Assembly: GCF_030580865.1 (NCBI RefSeq)
Contig: NZ_JAUQSY010000010.1
Coordinates: 1 to 64,000, forward strand
Length of the DNA stretch: 64,000 nucleotides
Origin: Hymenobacter aranciens
GTDB lineage: Bacteria; Bacteroidota; Bacteroidia; Cytophagales; Hymenobacteraceae
Direction: 5' to 3'
A program made the translations under genes and the position numbers. Shown one piece after another: positions 41,712 through 49,707 of this stretch (position 1 is its first letter; each line of letters opens with the position of its first letter). The notes beneath the pieces were generated by a model. It was not told the DNA's origin and made no database searches. It saw nothing but the letters and a program-made list of their open reading frames with translations.

Positions 41712-42083
41712 GTGGACGACCGTCACGACCAGGAAGAAATTTATTCCCAGCGCATCAAGGCTGGCAAACGCACGTACTTTTTTGACGTGAAAGCCACCCG
41801 CGGCCAGGATTATTATCTGACCATCACCGAAAGCAAGCGCCGCCAGAACGGCGATGACTCGGTGAGCTACGAAAAGCACAAAATCTTCCTCTACAAGGAG
41901 GACTTTCTCAAGTTTGTTGACGCCCTGCAGGATGCCGTCGACTACGTGCGCGAAGAGCTGCTGACCCCCGAAGAGGTGGCCGAGCTCGACCGCCCCCGTG
42001 ACTATGATGACCGCGACCGGCCCCGCGACGGCCAGGCCGAGCGCCCCGCCTACGACGCCAACCGCAGCGAGGACAACTACTGA
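41712..42083 (+). CDS. DUF3276 / PUR-family DNA- and RNA-binding protein
   Basis: A 123-residue protein whose core, EEIYSQRIKAGKRTYFFDVKATRGQDYYLTITESKRR then KHKIFLYKEDFLKFVDALQDAVDYV, is the PUR-alpha-like fold known as DUF3276. The C-terminus is acidic and Asp/Arg-rich. Family proteins bind single-stranded nucleic acid; the role in Bacteroidota is little known. I chose the GTG at 41712. The promoter lies downstream of the only ATG in the frame, and the part before the GTG overlaps a repeat element. Confidence 0.85.
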   Translation: MDDRHDQEEIYSQRIKAGKRTYFFDVKATRGQDYYLTITESKRRQNGDDSVSYEKHKIFLYKEDFLKFVDALQDAVDYVREELLTPEEVAELDRPRDYDDRDRPRDGQAERPAYDANRSEDNY

Positions 42084-42109
42084 GTATATCAATCAGCAAG
42101 GCGCTTTCT

Positions 42110-42214
42110 AAAGAACGTGTCATGCTGAACGCAGTGAAGCATCCTCTCACGCCCGAACGAAATCGTTGAGGCGCGAGAGGATGCTTCACTGCGTTCAGCA
42201 TGACACGTTCTTTA
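42110..42214. repeat. Inverted repeat, CATGCTGAACGCAGTGAAGC family (copy 2)
   Basis: Arms 42110-42152 and 42173-42214 match the element at 27781-27868, extended at both ends by AAAGAACGTG. It lies between the DUF3276 gene and the ychF promoter. Confidence 0.95.
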
Positions 42215-42238
42215 TTAGTAGCCCCAACGCCCAAGCCG

Positions 42239-42246
42239 TACCTTTG
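42239..42246 (+). promoter_or_regulatory. -7 element TACCTTTG of ychF
   Basis: A perfect TAnnTTTG 54 bases before the ychF ATG. The AT-rich leader between (CATAATTCGTAATTCATAATT) has short direct repeats. Confidence 0.6.
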
Positions 42247-42300
42247 TAGCTGAATTGACTCAATTCATACTTCATAATTCGTAATTCATAATTCCAGCTA

Positions 42301-43401
42301 ATGGGCCTCCGCTGCGGTATCGTCGGCCTGCCGAATGTCGGCAAATCGACACTGTTCAACGCTTTATCTAACGCCAAGGCCGAATCGGCCAACTACCCGT
42401 TCTGCACCATCGAGCCCAACGTAGGCGTCATCACGGTGCCCGACGAGCGGCTGCAAATCCTGGAGGCGCTGGTGAACCCCAAGCGCGTGCTGCCCACCAT
42501 CATCGAGTTTGTCGACATTGCCGGCCTCGTGAAGGGGGCCAGCAAGGGCGAGGGCCTGGGCAATAAATTTCTGGCCAACATCCGTGAGGTGGATGCCATT
42601 ATCCACGTCGTGCGCTGTTTCGACGACCCTAACATCGTGCACGTCGCTGGCGGCGTCGACCCCGTGTTCGACAAGGACGTTATCGACACCGAGCTGCAGC
42701 TCAAAGACCTCGAAAGCGTTGATAAAAAGCTGGTGAAATCGGAGCGCAGCGCCAAAGCCGGCGATGCCGTAGCCAAGAAGGAAGTGGCCGCTCTGCAACG
42801 TTTCAAAGCTGCCCTCGAAGCCGGCGAAAATGCCCGCGCCGTGGCCGCCAGCGAAGATGAGCTGGAGGCAGTGGCCGACCTGCAATTGCTCACCATCAAG
42901 CCCGTCATCTACGTGGCCAACGTGGATGAAGCCAGCATCGCCACCAATGGCAACGCCCACGTGGAGGCCCTGCGCCAGCACGTGAAAGCCGAAGGCGCCC
43001 AGGTGGTGCTGGTGTCGGCCGCCATCGAGTCGCAGATTGCCGAGATGGAAGACCCCGAGGAAAAAGCCATGTTCCTGGGCGAGTACGGCCTCACCGAGTC
43101 GGGCCTGAACAAGCTTATCCGCGCCAGCTACGAGCTGCTGAACCTCATTACGTACTTTACCGCTGGTGTGCAGGAAGTGCGCGCCTGGACCATCCACCGC
43201 GGCGACAAAGCTCCGGCGGCGGCCGGCGTCATTCACTCTGATTTCGAGAAGGGCTTCATCCGCGCCGAGGTTATCAAACTGCCCGATTACCAGGAATACA
43301 AAACCGAGGTGAAAATCAAGGAAGCCGGCAAGATGGCCGTGGAAGGCAAAGACTACGTGGTGCAGGATGGCGACATCATGCACTTCCGGTTTAACGTGTA
43401 A
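42301..43401 (+). CDS. ychF: YchF/OLA1 family ATPase
   Basis: A 366-residue P-loop NTPase of the OBG group. The G1 loop is GLPNVGKST (9-17), G3 is DIAGLVKGASKGEGLGN, and the G4-equivalent ANVDE lacks the NKxD needed for guanine, consistent with ATP preference. The C-terminal TGS domain includes AWTIHRGDKAPAAAGVIHSDFEKGFIRAEV and ends in DGDIMHFRFNV. It is a ribosome-associated protein with a role in translation or stress. Complete and well conserved. Confidence 0.97.
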   Translation: MGLRCGIVGLPNVGKSTLFNALSNAKAESANYPFCTIEPNVGVITVPDERLQILEALVNPKRVLPTIIEFVDIAGLVKGASKGEGLGNKFLANIREVDAIIHVVRCFDDPNIVHVAGGVDPVFDKDVIDTELQLKDLESVDKKLVKSERSAKAGDAVAKKEVAALQRFKAALEAGENARAVAASEDELEAVADLQLLTIKPVIYVANVDEASIATNGNAHVEALRQHVKAEGAQVVLVSAAIESQIAEMEDPEEKAMFLGEYGLTESGLNKLIRASYELLNLITYFTAGVQEVRAWTIHRGDKAPAAAGVIHSDFEKGFIRAEVIKLPDYQEYKTEVKIKEAGKMAVEGKDYVVQDGDIMHFRFNV

Positions 43402-43418
43402 ACAGATTCTTTCTGACG

Positions 43419-43452
43419 CGAAAAAGCCCGGCTGTGAAGTCGGGCTTTTTCA
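43419..43452. terminator. Bidirectional terminator
   Basis: AAAAAGCCCGGCT and its imperfect complement AGTCGGGCTTTTT lie between convergent genes. Confidence 0.88.
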
Positions 43453-43471
43453 TGTTCGATGGTTTGTTAGC

Positions 43472-43942
43472 CTATCTAAAAATAGCAGTTAAGTCCAACT
43501 CAACTCCAGTAGCCGGGTCGTGCAGGATGCCACTACTAACCACTTGCACCGGCTGGTTAGGCAGGTAAAGGTTGATGATACGGACTGCCGGGAGCACCAG
43601 CCACGCCGACTGCACGCCACTTGAAAAATAATCATCCCGAATTTTGGCAATCAAGCCATCAATAGACTGGGTAGGCGAAATAATCTCGATGGCCGTTACG
43701 GGTGGGTCGAGGTAGCGTACAATGTCCTTTTCCCAATCGTAGGGCTGCCGGGTAACCAATGCCACATCAGGTTTGAGACGGCCAGCCGCTAACTCAAACT
43801 CCAGTTCAGGCATGATATCGTAGCGGTCCTCGTAAGGCAGCAGCGCCACGCTGATGCGGTGGATGAGGCGCGAATGGTTGGCAGACATAACTTCTTCGAG
43901 AACAATCTCTGTTTCGATAATTTCGATAGCTTGCGTTTGCAT
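43472..43942 (-). CDS. Uma2 family (PD-(D/E)XK-like) protein
   Basis: A 156-residue protein with the Uma2 plan: ELEFELAAGRLKPDVALVT, AIEIISPTQSIDGLIAKIRDDYFSSGVQSAWLV. The D (KPD), the E of AIEIIS and a Lys (IAKI) are the candidate metal-site residues of this nuclease fold. Uma2 proteins are many in cyanobacteria and some Bacteroidota, often as stand-alone genes of unknown role. GC content is a little below the neighbours. Confidence 0.85.
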   Translation of the reverse strand: MQTQAIEIIETEIVLEEVMSANHSRLIHRISVALLPYEDRYDIMPELEFELAAGRLKPDVALVTRQPYDWEKDIVRYLDPPVTAIEIISPTQSIDGLIAKIRDDYFSSGVQSAWLVLPAVRIINLYLPNQPVQVVSSGILHDPATGVELDLTAIFR

Positions 43943-43977
43943 GGCACGAGTGTTTTCTCAAAGATAAGCTTGAAAAC

Positions 43978-45384
43978 CTACCGGCTAACCACCTTAAACA
44001 GCTGCCCCGAACTCAACCGGTCCGACTTCTGCATGCCGTTCAGGATGGCCATTTCCTCCTGGCGAGAGGCGGCGACGCCGTTGGCGCTGAGGGCCTGGGC
44101 GAGGGTCTGGCTGCCGCTGGCGGTTTTGATGCGGATTTTTTCGGGCTGCCGGTTGAGCTTGCTGGCGTCGGTGAGGCGCTGGAAGCCCTGGGCCACGCGG
44201 CTGAACTGCGGCGAGTAGGTGGCGAAGCTGGCGGGCGCGGTGAGGCCCACGATGCCGTAGTAGTTGCTGCCGTCCTGCAGGGTGTAGGCTAGCACGCGGG
44301 CGCTGGTGCTACCCGATTGGGCCACCTGGTCGCCCTGGAAGACAATGGCGGGGAAGCCGTTCACCGTAGTTTTCTGGGCCTGGGCCGAACTTAGGCCGAT
44401 GCTTTTGGACAGGGATTGGGCGGCGGCTTCGAGCGAGCCGCCGGCGGCGGGCACCAGCACGATGAGGGCCCGGCCGTTGGGCTCGGCCATCTGGAACTGG
44501 GTGGTGGAGTTCTGCGATTTCCAGCCGCTGGGAATGGGCAGCTGGAACTTCAAATCGGGGTGGTAGAAGGTGCTGCTTTCCACGAAGCCCTGGCGCGGGT
44601 CGTTGCCGTAGGTCAGGCCCTCGATGGCGCGCAGGTACTCGTTGCGGTTCACGGCCAGGGTGGTGTTGCCGACGCTGGCTTTGGCCTGGGCGGCCAGGGC
44701 CTTGACGGTTTTGTAGCGGTCGGCCGAGTTGGGGTGCGAGGAGAGGAAGGTGGGCGTGCTGCTGGCGCCGCTCTGGGCCTCGGAGCGCTGCAGGGTGTTG
44801 AAGAAATCGGCCATCTGGGCGGCGTCGTAGCCGATTTTGGTGGAGTATTTCACCCCCAGCTGGTCGGCCTCGCGCTCGTCGTCGCGGCCGTATTTGAGAA
44901 ACAAAACGCCCACGCCCTGCGACAGCGGCTGCGCAATGGAGGCAATGCGCTTGGACGCCAGCGAGCCCAGCAGCAGCCCGATGCCGGCCACCGTGGAGCG
45001 GCGCTGCTGCTGCTGCCCGTGCCGGGCCGTGATGTGGCCCAGCTCGTGCCCCAGCACCCCGGCAAACTGCGCCTCGTTGTTGAAGTGCGCCATGATGCCG
45101 CGGGTGAAGTACACGTGGCCGTCGGGGGTGGCAAAGGCGTTGATGACCGGCGAATCGACGATGGTAAAGCCGTAGTTGCCGGGCCGGTCGGAGACTTTAT
45201 TCATCTGCTGCCCCTTGGTGTCGATGAGGCTTTGCAGGGTGGAATTCTGATAGAGCCCGAACTGCGCAATAACCTGCGGGTCGGGCTGCGGGCCCTGCTG
45301 GGGGCGGTTGACGGCGCTGCCCAGCGGCAGCAAGAGCAGCGAGAGGGCGCCGAGGCGCAGAAGGCGGTGGGAGCGGAGGTTCAT
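43978..45384 (-). CDS. Secreted M48 family metalloprotease
   Basis: A 468-residue protein with a signal peptide (residues 1-24). The zinc site is H113-E-L-G-H117, with the downstream Glu in DEREADQLG. It resembles BepA/LoiP-type periplasmic proteases for outer-membrane protein quality control. After the catalytic domain comes a long C-terminal part (about 270-468) with LPIPSGWKSQNSTTQF. It ends in a short LysM-like segment (NGMQKSDRLSSGQLFKVV), which may bind peptidoglycan. Confidence 0.92.
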   Translation of the reverse strand: MNLRSHRLLRLGALSLLLLPLGSAVNRPQQGPQPDPQVIAQFGLYQNSTLQSLIDTKGQQMNKVSDRPGNYGFTIVDSPVINAFATPDGHVYFTRGIMAHFNNEAQFAGVLGHELGHITARHGQQQQRRSTVAGIGLLLGSLASKRIASIAQPLSQGVGVLFLKYGRDDEREADQLGVKYSTKIGYDAAQMADFFNTLQRSEAQSGASSTPTFLSSHPNSADRYKTVKALAAQAKASVGNTTLAVNRNEYLRAIEGLTYGNDPRQGFVESSTFYHPDLKFQLPIPSGWKSQNSTTQFQMAEPNGRALIVLVPAAGGSLEAAAQSLSKSIGLSSAQAQKTTVNGFPAIVFQGDQVAQSGSTSARVLAYTLQDGSNYYGIVGLTAPASFATYSPQFSRVAQGFQRLTDASKLNRQPEKIRIKTASGSQTLAQALSANGVAASRQEEMAILNGMQKSDRLSSGQLFKVVSR

Positions 45385-45495
45385 AGCGAGAAAAAGACTG
45401 GCCAGTCGCGTACGGGTGCGACGGCCGGGCTTTCCAACGCAGTAGCTTAGGCAGGGTTGCGCCAGTATCTTCACGCCTCCTTATCCGGCCTGTCC

Positions 45496-46326
45496 ATGAC
45501 CGACTACTACCGCCTGCTGGGGCTGGCGCCCGATGCCACTGCCACTGAAATCACCCGCGCCATCCGGCGCTATACCCGCCGGGTGCCGCTGCCGCCGGGG
45601 CCGGTGGTGCAACGGGCCATCCGCGTGCTGGATTCGCCGCGCCTGCGCGAAGCGTACGACGCCGCCCGCCTGCACACGCCCGCCATCTACCCGCTTCACC
45701 TGCGCGCGGAAGTGAAACTGCTGCGACAGCAGGTAGCCGACCAACAAAAGCAGCTGCAGCTGCAACGCCGGCAGCTGCATGCCGAACTGGACGAATCTGC
45801 CCGGCTGCGGGCCTTCGGCGGGCTGCTGGAAGACAACATCAACCGCCTGCCGGATAGCCGGCAACGGCTGTGGCGCGCTATTGCGCTGGTCGCCGCCCTT
45901 ATGGCCCTGCGCATCGTGATTTCGTTTGTGGGCACGCCCAGCTCCTACCTGTTACGCGATGTATCGGAGCCCTACGCCCCGGTGGCCGATGGCCAACCCA
46001 GCTTTTTCCTGGCGCGGCGGGCGGCGGTGTACGAGGCCGCCGACCCCATGCCGCAGTATCAGGGCGGGCTATTGGGCTGGCAGCGCACGGTAGAAAGCCA
46101 CCTGCAGGGCTGTCGGCCGGGTGTCGACCTGCGCCCCCTGCGCCGGGACGGCCAGCTGCGCTTTGTGGTCGATTCGCTGGGGCGCGTGGGCGAGGTGCAG
46201 GTGCTGAACGTGCCCGACTCCCTGGCCCGGCAGTGTTTGCCCGGCATCGCCCGGCAGCTGCGCTTCGTGCCGGGCTACGTAGCCGCCCGGCCCGTGAGCG
46301 TGCGCCTCACCCTGCCACTGAAGTAG
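45496..46326 (+). CDS. J-like domain fused to a TonB-type C-terminal domain
   Basis: A 276-residue protein. Residues 1-57 read like a DnaJ J-domain (MTDYYRLLGLAPDATATEI; RAIRVLDSPRLREAYDAARL), but the HPD tripeptide is missing; the position is occupied by a Pro-rich turn (RRVPLPPGP). Residues 70-112 are coiled coil. A single membrane helix follows (RLWRAIALVAALMALRIVISFVG, about 128-150). The C-terminal 90 residues resemble the TonB C-terminal domain (GQLRFVVDSLGRVGEVQVL; LRFVPGYVAARPVSVRLTLPL). The layout predicts a cytoplasmic J-like head and a periplasmic TonB-like tail. Confidence 0.72.
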   Translation: MTDYYRLLGLAPDATATEITRAIRRYTRRVPLPPGPVVQRAIRVLDSPRLREAYDAARLHTPAIYPLHLRAEVKLLRQQVADQQKQLQLQRRQLHAELDESARLRAFGGLLEDNINRLPDSRQRLWRAIALVAALMALRIVISFVGTPSSYLLRDVSEPYAPVADGQPSFFLARRAAVYEAADPMPQYQGGLLGWQRTVESHLQGCRPGVDLRPLRRDGQLRFVVDSLGRVGEVQVLNVPDSLARQCLPGIARQLRFVPGYVAARPVSVRLTLPLK

Positions 46327-46369
46327 ACAGCTGCCCACGACCCGCAGCGGGTGGTCGATGAGTAAGATT

Positions 46370-46630
46370 GCGGTCCGCCAGTGGCTCATCCTGGCCTCGG
46401 TGATAACAGTGGCGGACCGCCACTCACGTATACTGGTCGTGCTGGTAGCAGTGGCGGTCCGCACTAGCAATAATTCAGTCTTGCTGCTGACAGCTGCGGT
46501 CCGCCCCAGTAATAAGTCAGCCTTACTGGTGGCAGTAGCGGTCCGCACTAGCAATAATTCAGCCCTGCTGGCAACCGCAGCGGAGCTACTGCCCTCAATT
46601 CCGGCCTTAATACCTCCAATCGCGGCCTTA
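46370..46630. repeat. 42-bp-phased degenerate intergenic array 3
   Basis: The 9-bp core GCGGTCCGC or a variant starts at 46370, 46412, 46454, 46496, 46538, 46580 and 46622, exactly every 42 bp. Each is followed by a CACTAGCAATAATTCAGCC-like segment in the middle copies. In the last three half-units a 21-bp period is visible (46580, 46601, 46622). The last unit runs into the stop codon of the T9SS plug gene. It fills the spacer between convergent genes. Confidence 0.92.
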
Positions 46631-47956
46631 CTGGCGGCTGTTCACGGCCACCATCTGGTAGCCGATGAGCAGGTCGGCGCGGGTTCCGGGCGGGCGGTAG
46701 TACACCAGCAGGTCGTAGTTGTTTTCGGTTTGCTGGTGGGTGCCTTCAAAGTAGGTTTCGTTGGGGCCGTTGGCGCCGGCCACGGCGAAGTCGTAGTTGT
46801 AGTATCCCTGCTTGAGCAGGGCGGTGGCGGTGTAGGTCTGGGTGGCCTCGTTGTACTCCATCTTGAACTCGTCCTTCAGGCGCCAGTCGGAGAGGGCGCC
46901 GAAGACGTACACCGGGCCGGGCGCGGGCTGGTCGCTCTTGAGCTGAAAGGTGGTGGCGGCGTAGTCGGCGTTGTAGCGGCCGTCGCCGTACTCGCGGCTT
47001 TCAAACACGCGCTGGCCGTTGGCATCCACGTACTGGTTGTAGGCGGTGGTGCCGCGGGGTATTTCGGGCACCAGCAGCACCGTGGTGGGGGCCACTTTAG
47101 CGTTGATGCGCTGCACGCTCAGGCCGGCGGCCTGGATGGAGCGGGTGTCGAAAAAGCGGTACTCACTCAGGCCCGGGAAGGCGTTTTCGTAGTTGAAATA
47201 CTGGTAGTCGAGCCGCCGGTCGGCGTCGCGCACGAAGGTGGGGCGCAGGCCATAGCGGGCATTATCCCAGCGGAAGTTCTGGCGCAGCACCACCTTCACC
47301 TCCACGGCCGGGTTTACGAGCTGCATGCTGCCGTAGCCGATGCTGAAATCGAGCTGCTGCAGCGTGTAGCGCTGCTCGCCGCCGGGCGGAATGCCGGGCG
47401 CCAGGCTCACCTGCACCTGGTTTTCGTACACCACCAGGCGGCGCGAAAGCAGGGGCACGCCCGCCCCGTTCTGCACCACCCAAAGGTAGTTGCCGCTCAG
47501 CTTGGTGGCCGGGGCGGTGGTGCGGTAGTGGTAGTAGGGCGTTTTGGTGCCCACGCTGGTTTGGTAGCTGGTGATGAGAAACTCGTTGATTTCGTAGAGA
47601 AACTGCAGGTCGGTGAGCACAGAGGGCTTCCAGTCCACATCGCAGTGAATGAGCTTGGTAGTGAGCCGCTCGCTCTGCTCACCCAGCAGGTCAAACTCCA
47701 GCACGATGCCGCGGCTCTGGCCCAGCGGCACCACCGGCGGCTGGAAAATCTGGGTGTTCACACCGGTGCCCACGTAGCACTGGACGCTCTTGATATCAGG
47801 GTCGTAGATGTAGTCTTCGTAGCGCAGGGTGCGGTCGGCGTAGTACTCGGGGGGGCGCTGGCTGGTGGCGGTGCCGTTGGGGTCGGTGATGGGGGTGCCC
47901 AGCGGCACGCAGGCGGCCGCAAGCAGCAGGAAGGACAGGCAGGGGAGGAGGCGCAT
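46628..47956 (-). CDS. Type IX secretion system plug protein (DUF5103)
   Basis: A 442-residue lipoprotein (LAAAC, Cys at residue 16) of the DUF5103 family, now described as the plug of the type IX translocon. Blocks include YIYDPDIKSVQCYVG, LSGNYLWVVQNG, NENYLWVV-like strands, FRWDNARYGLRPTFVRDADRRLDYQYFNYENAFPG and PVYVFGALSDW. It is expected to close or gate the SprA pore and so belongs to the export route for the C-terminal-tail proteins in this window. The other T9SS genes are elsewhere. Confidence 0.9.
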   Translation of the reverse strand: MRLLPCLSFLLLAAACVPLGTPITDPNGTATSQRPPEYYADRTLRYEDYIYDPDIKSVQCYVGTGVNTQIFQPPVVPLGQSRGIVLEFDLLGEQSERLTTKLIHCDVDWKPSVLTDLQFLYEINEFLITSYQTSVGTKTPYYHYRTTAPATKLSGNYLWVVQNGAGVPLLSRRLVVYENQVQVSLAPGIPPGGEQRYTLQQLDFSIGYGSMQLVNPAVEVKVVLRQNFRWDNARYGLRPTFVRDADRRLDYQYFNYENAFPGLSEYRFFDTRSIQAAGLSVQRINAKVAPTTVLLVPEIPRGTTAYNQYVDANGQRVFESREYGDGRYNADYAATTFQLKSDQPAPGPVYVFGALSDWRLKDEFKMEYNEATQTYTATALLKQGYYNYDFAVAGANGPNETYFEGTHQQTENNYDLLVYYRPPGTRADLLIGYQMVAVNSRQ

Positions 47957-48079
47957 GGTACGAAAGTAGCGCCGCGCCGCGCTACGTTCCCTTCCGCCCC
48001 GCCACCCCTCCGCCGTTTTCGCGTAGATTTAGCCCGCTAAATGCGCCGTTGCGCTCCCTGTTTCGTCTCGCTCCTATCT

Positions 48080-48517
48080 ATGAAAGCCCTTCTCATTTCC
48101 ACCCTGCTACTTTGCAGTGCCACGCTGGCCCACGCCCAGGGCAAAGTGGCCAACTACTCCTACGGCAAGCCCGGCACGGCCAGCTACGAACACTTCAGCT
48201 TCTGGACCCAAGATGGCCAGCGCGGCGAGCTCAGCTACACCTACGGCAAGGACCGCAAGGAGTCCAAGCTCACCTATCTCGGACCGGATAAGGTGAACGG
48301 CAAGCCCGCCTTCAAGGTCCAGTTTCCCAATAAGCACATTCTATACATCATCCCCAGCGGCACCACCCTGCGCGTGACCGACAACAAGCTGGCCGCCCAG
48401 AAAACCTACCGCTGGGAATACGAAGGCCCCGTCAACGGCATCGGTACCTTCTGCCAGCCCTGCGCCGAGGACGAAAAAAAAGCCATGCAGCTGGTGCAAA
48501 GCGCTTATATGAAGTAG
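48080..48517 (+). CDS. Small secreted protein of unknown function
   Basis: A 145-residue protein with a clear signal peptide (residues 1-20, ending AHAQ) from the ATG at 48080. The mature part is beta-rich and positively charged, with one CxxC (CQPC) near the end. No family is recognised. The gene is four bases before the DUF4256 gene, so the two are probably cotranscribed. Confidence 0.7.
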   Translation: MKALLISTLLLCSATLAHAQGKVANYSYGKPGTASYEHFSFWTQDGQRGELSYTYGKDRKESKLTYLGPDKVNGKPAFKVQFPNKHILYIIPSGTTLRVTDNKLAAQKTYRWEYEGPVNGIGTFCQPCAEDEKKAMQLVQSAYMK

Positions 48518-48521
48518 AATA

Positions 48522-49085
48522 ATGACTGCCAAAAAAGAGCTGTCACCCGCGCAGCGCATTGACCTGCTCCGCACGCTGCAAGCCCGTTTCGAGCAGCACC
48601 CGCAGCGCCACCCCGGCCTGGAGTGGGCGGCGGTGCAGGCCCTGCTGGAGGCGAAACCGGAGAAACTTTGGTCGCTCGACGATATGGAAACCACCGGCGG
48701 CGAGCCCGACGTGGTGGGCCACGATGCGGCGACGGGCGAATACCTGTTCGTGGACTGCGCGGCCGAAAGCCCGGTCGGCCGCCGTAGCATTTGCTATGAT
48801 TTGCAGGGACTGGAGTCGCGCAAGGAGCACCGCCCCGCCCACAGCGCTGTCGAAATGGCCGCCGAAATGGGCATCGAGCTGCTCACCGAAGCGCAGTACC
48901 GCGAATTGCAGCAGCTGGGCACCTTCGATGCCAAGACCTCGAGCTGGCTGCAGACGCCGGCGGACGTGCGCAAGCTCGGCGGGGCCATCTTTGCGGATTA
49001 CCGGTTCGGGCGCGTCTTTGTGTATCACAACGGGGCGCAGTCCTATTATGGGGGACGCGGGTTTCGGGGGGCGCTGCGGGTGTGA
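48522..49085 (+). CDS. DUF4256 domain-containing protein
   Basis: A 187-residue soluble protein matching DUF4256 over its length: LEWAAVQALLEAKPEKLWSLDDMETTGGEPDVVG, FVDCAAESPVGRRSICYDLQGLESRKEHRP and FRGALRV at the end. The function is unknown. It is close behind a small secreted protein gene. Confidence 0.92.
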   Translation: MTAKKELSPAQRIDLLRTLQARFEQHPQRHPGLEWAAVQALLEAKPEKLWSLDDMETTGGEPDVVGHDAATGEYLFVDCAAESPVGRRSICYDLQGLESRKEHRPAHSAVEMAAEMGIELLTEAQYRELQQLGTFDAKTSSWLQTPADVRKLGGAIFADYRFGRVFVYHNGAQSYYGGRGFRGALRV

Positions 49086-49157
49086 ACTCTAAACGCCCGC
49101 TTGCAGCAATAACGGCGGCGGTCAAAACTAACCTAGCCGCTACCTAATAGCAGCCAT

Positions 49158-49664
49158 ATGAAAAACGAATTCACGCTAACGAGGCTAACTGAGTTGGATG
49201 GGGGGGCCAAAGAACGACTGCTTGATTTGTGGAATACCGAGTACCCGGAAAAACTGTCCCACAACCGGGAAGAGTTTGAAATCTATCTACAACGCTTGGA
49301 CCGTGCAATGCATTTGCTGCTAGTAAATGAGCCGGGGGTGATAGGTGGCTGGGCTGTTGCTTTTGACCGGGAAGCTGAGCGGTGGTTTGTAATTATTCTG
49401 TCCGAAGCACTAAAAGGACAGGGGTGGGGGAGGAAAATGCTCGATGAGCTAAAGCAAACAGAAAGCGTACTAAACGGCTGGGTAATAGACCACGATTGCG
49501 ACCGGAAAAAGGATGGCCAGCCCTACAAGTCACCGCTGGAATTCTATGAAAAATGCGGGTTTGCCGTGCTACACGATACCCGGCTTGAGCTTGAAAAAAT
49601 ATCGGCGGTAAAAATAAAGTGGACAGATGGCGAACAGGTTGTAACGAGAAAGCCCCGCCAGTAG
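49158..49664 (+). CDS. GNAT family N-acetyltransferase
   Basis: A 168-residue protein. The acetyl-CoA site is LKGQGWGRKMLDEL (Q/RxxGxG/A pattern) after the strand WFVIILS. The late segment FYEKCGFAVLHD is also typical of GNAT. The substrate is unknown. GC content is visibly lower than in neighbours (many AAA, GAA, AAT codons), so a fairly recent arrival is possible. Confidence 0.87.
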   Translation: MKNEFTLTRLTELDGGAKERLLDLWNTEYPEKLSHNREEFEIYLQRLDRAMHLLLVNEPGVIGGWAVAFDREAERWFVIILSEALKGQGWGRKMLDELKQTESVLNGWVIDHDCDRKKDGQPYKSPLEFYEKCGFAVLHDTRLELEKISAVKIKWTDGEQVVTRKPRQ

Positions 49665-49690
49665 CTTGACAGCAGTTGGCGGGGCTTTCC
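49648..49690. terminator. Bidirectional terminator
   Basis: AAAGCCCCGCCA and TGGCGGGGCTTT flank a longer loop between convergent genes. The left arm overlaps the last codons of the acetyltransferase. Confidence 0.88.
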
Positions 49691-49707
49691 GTTTCAGAGA
49701 GACCTGC

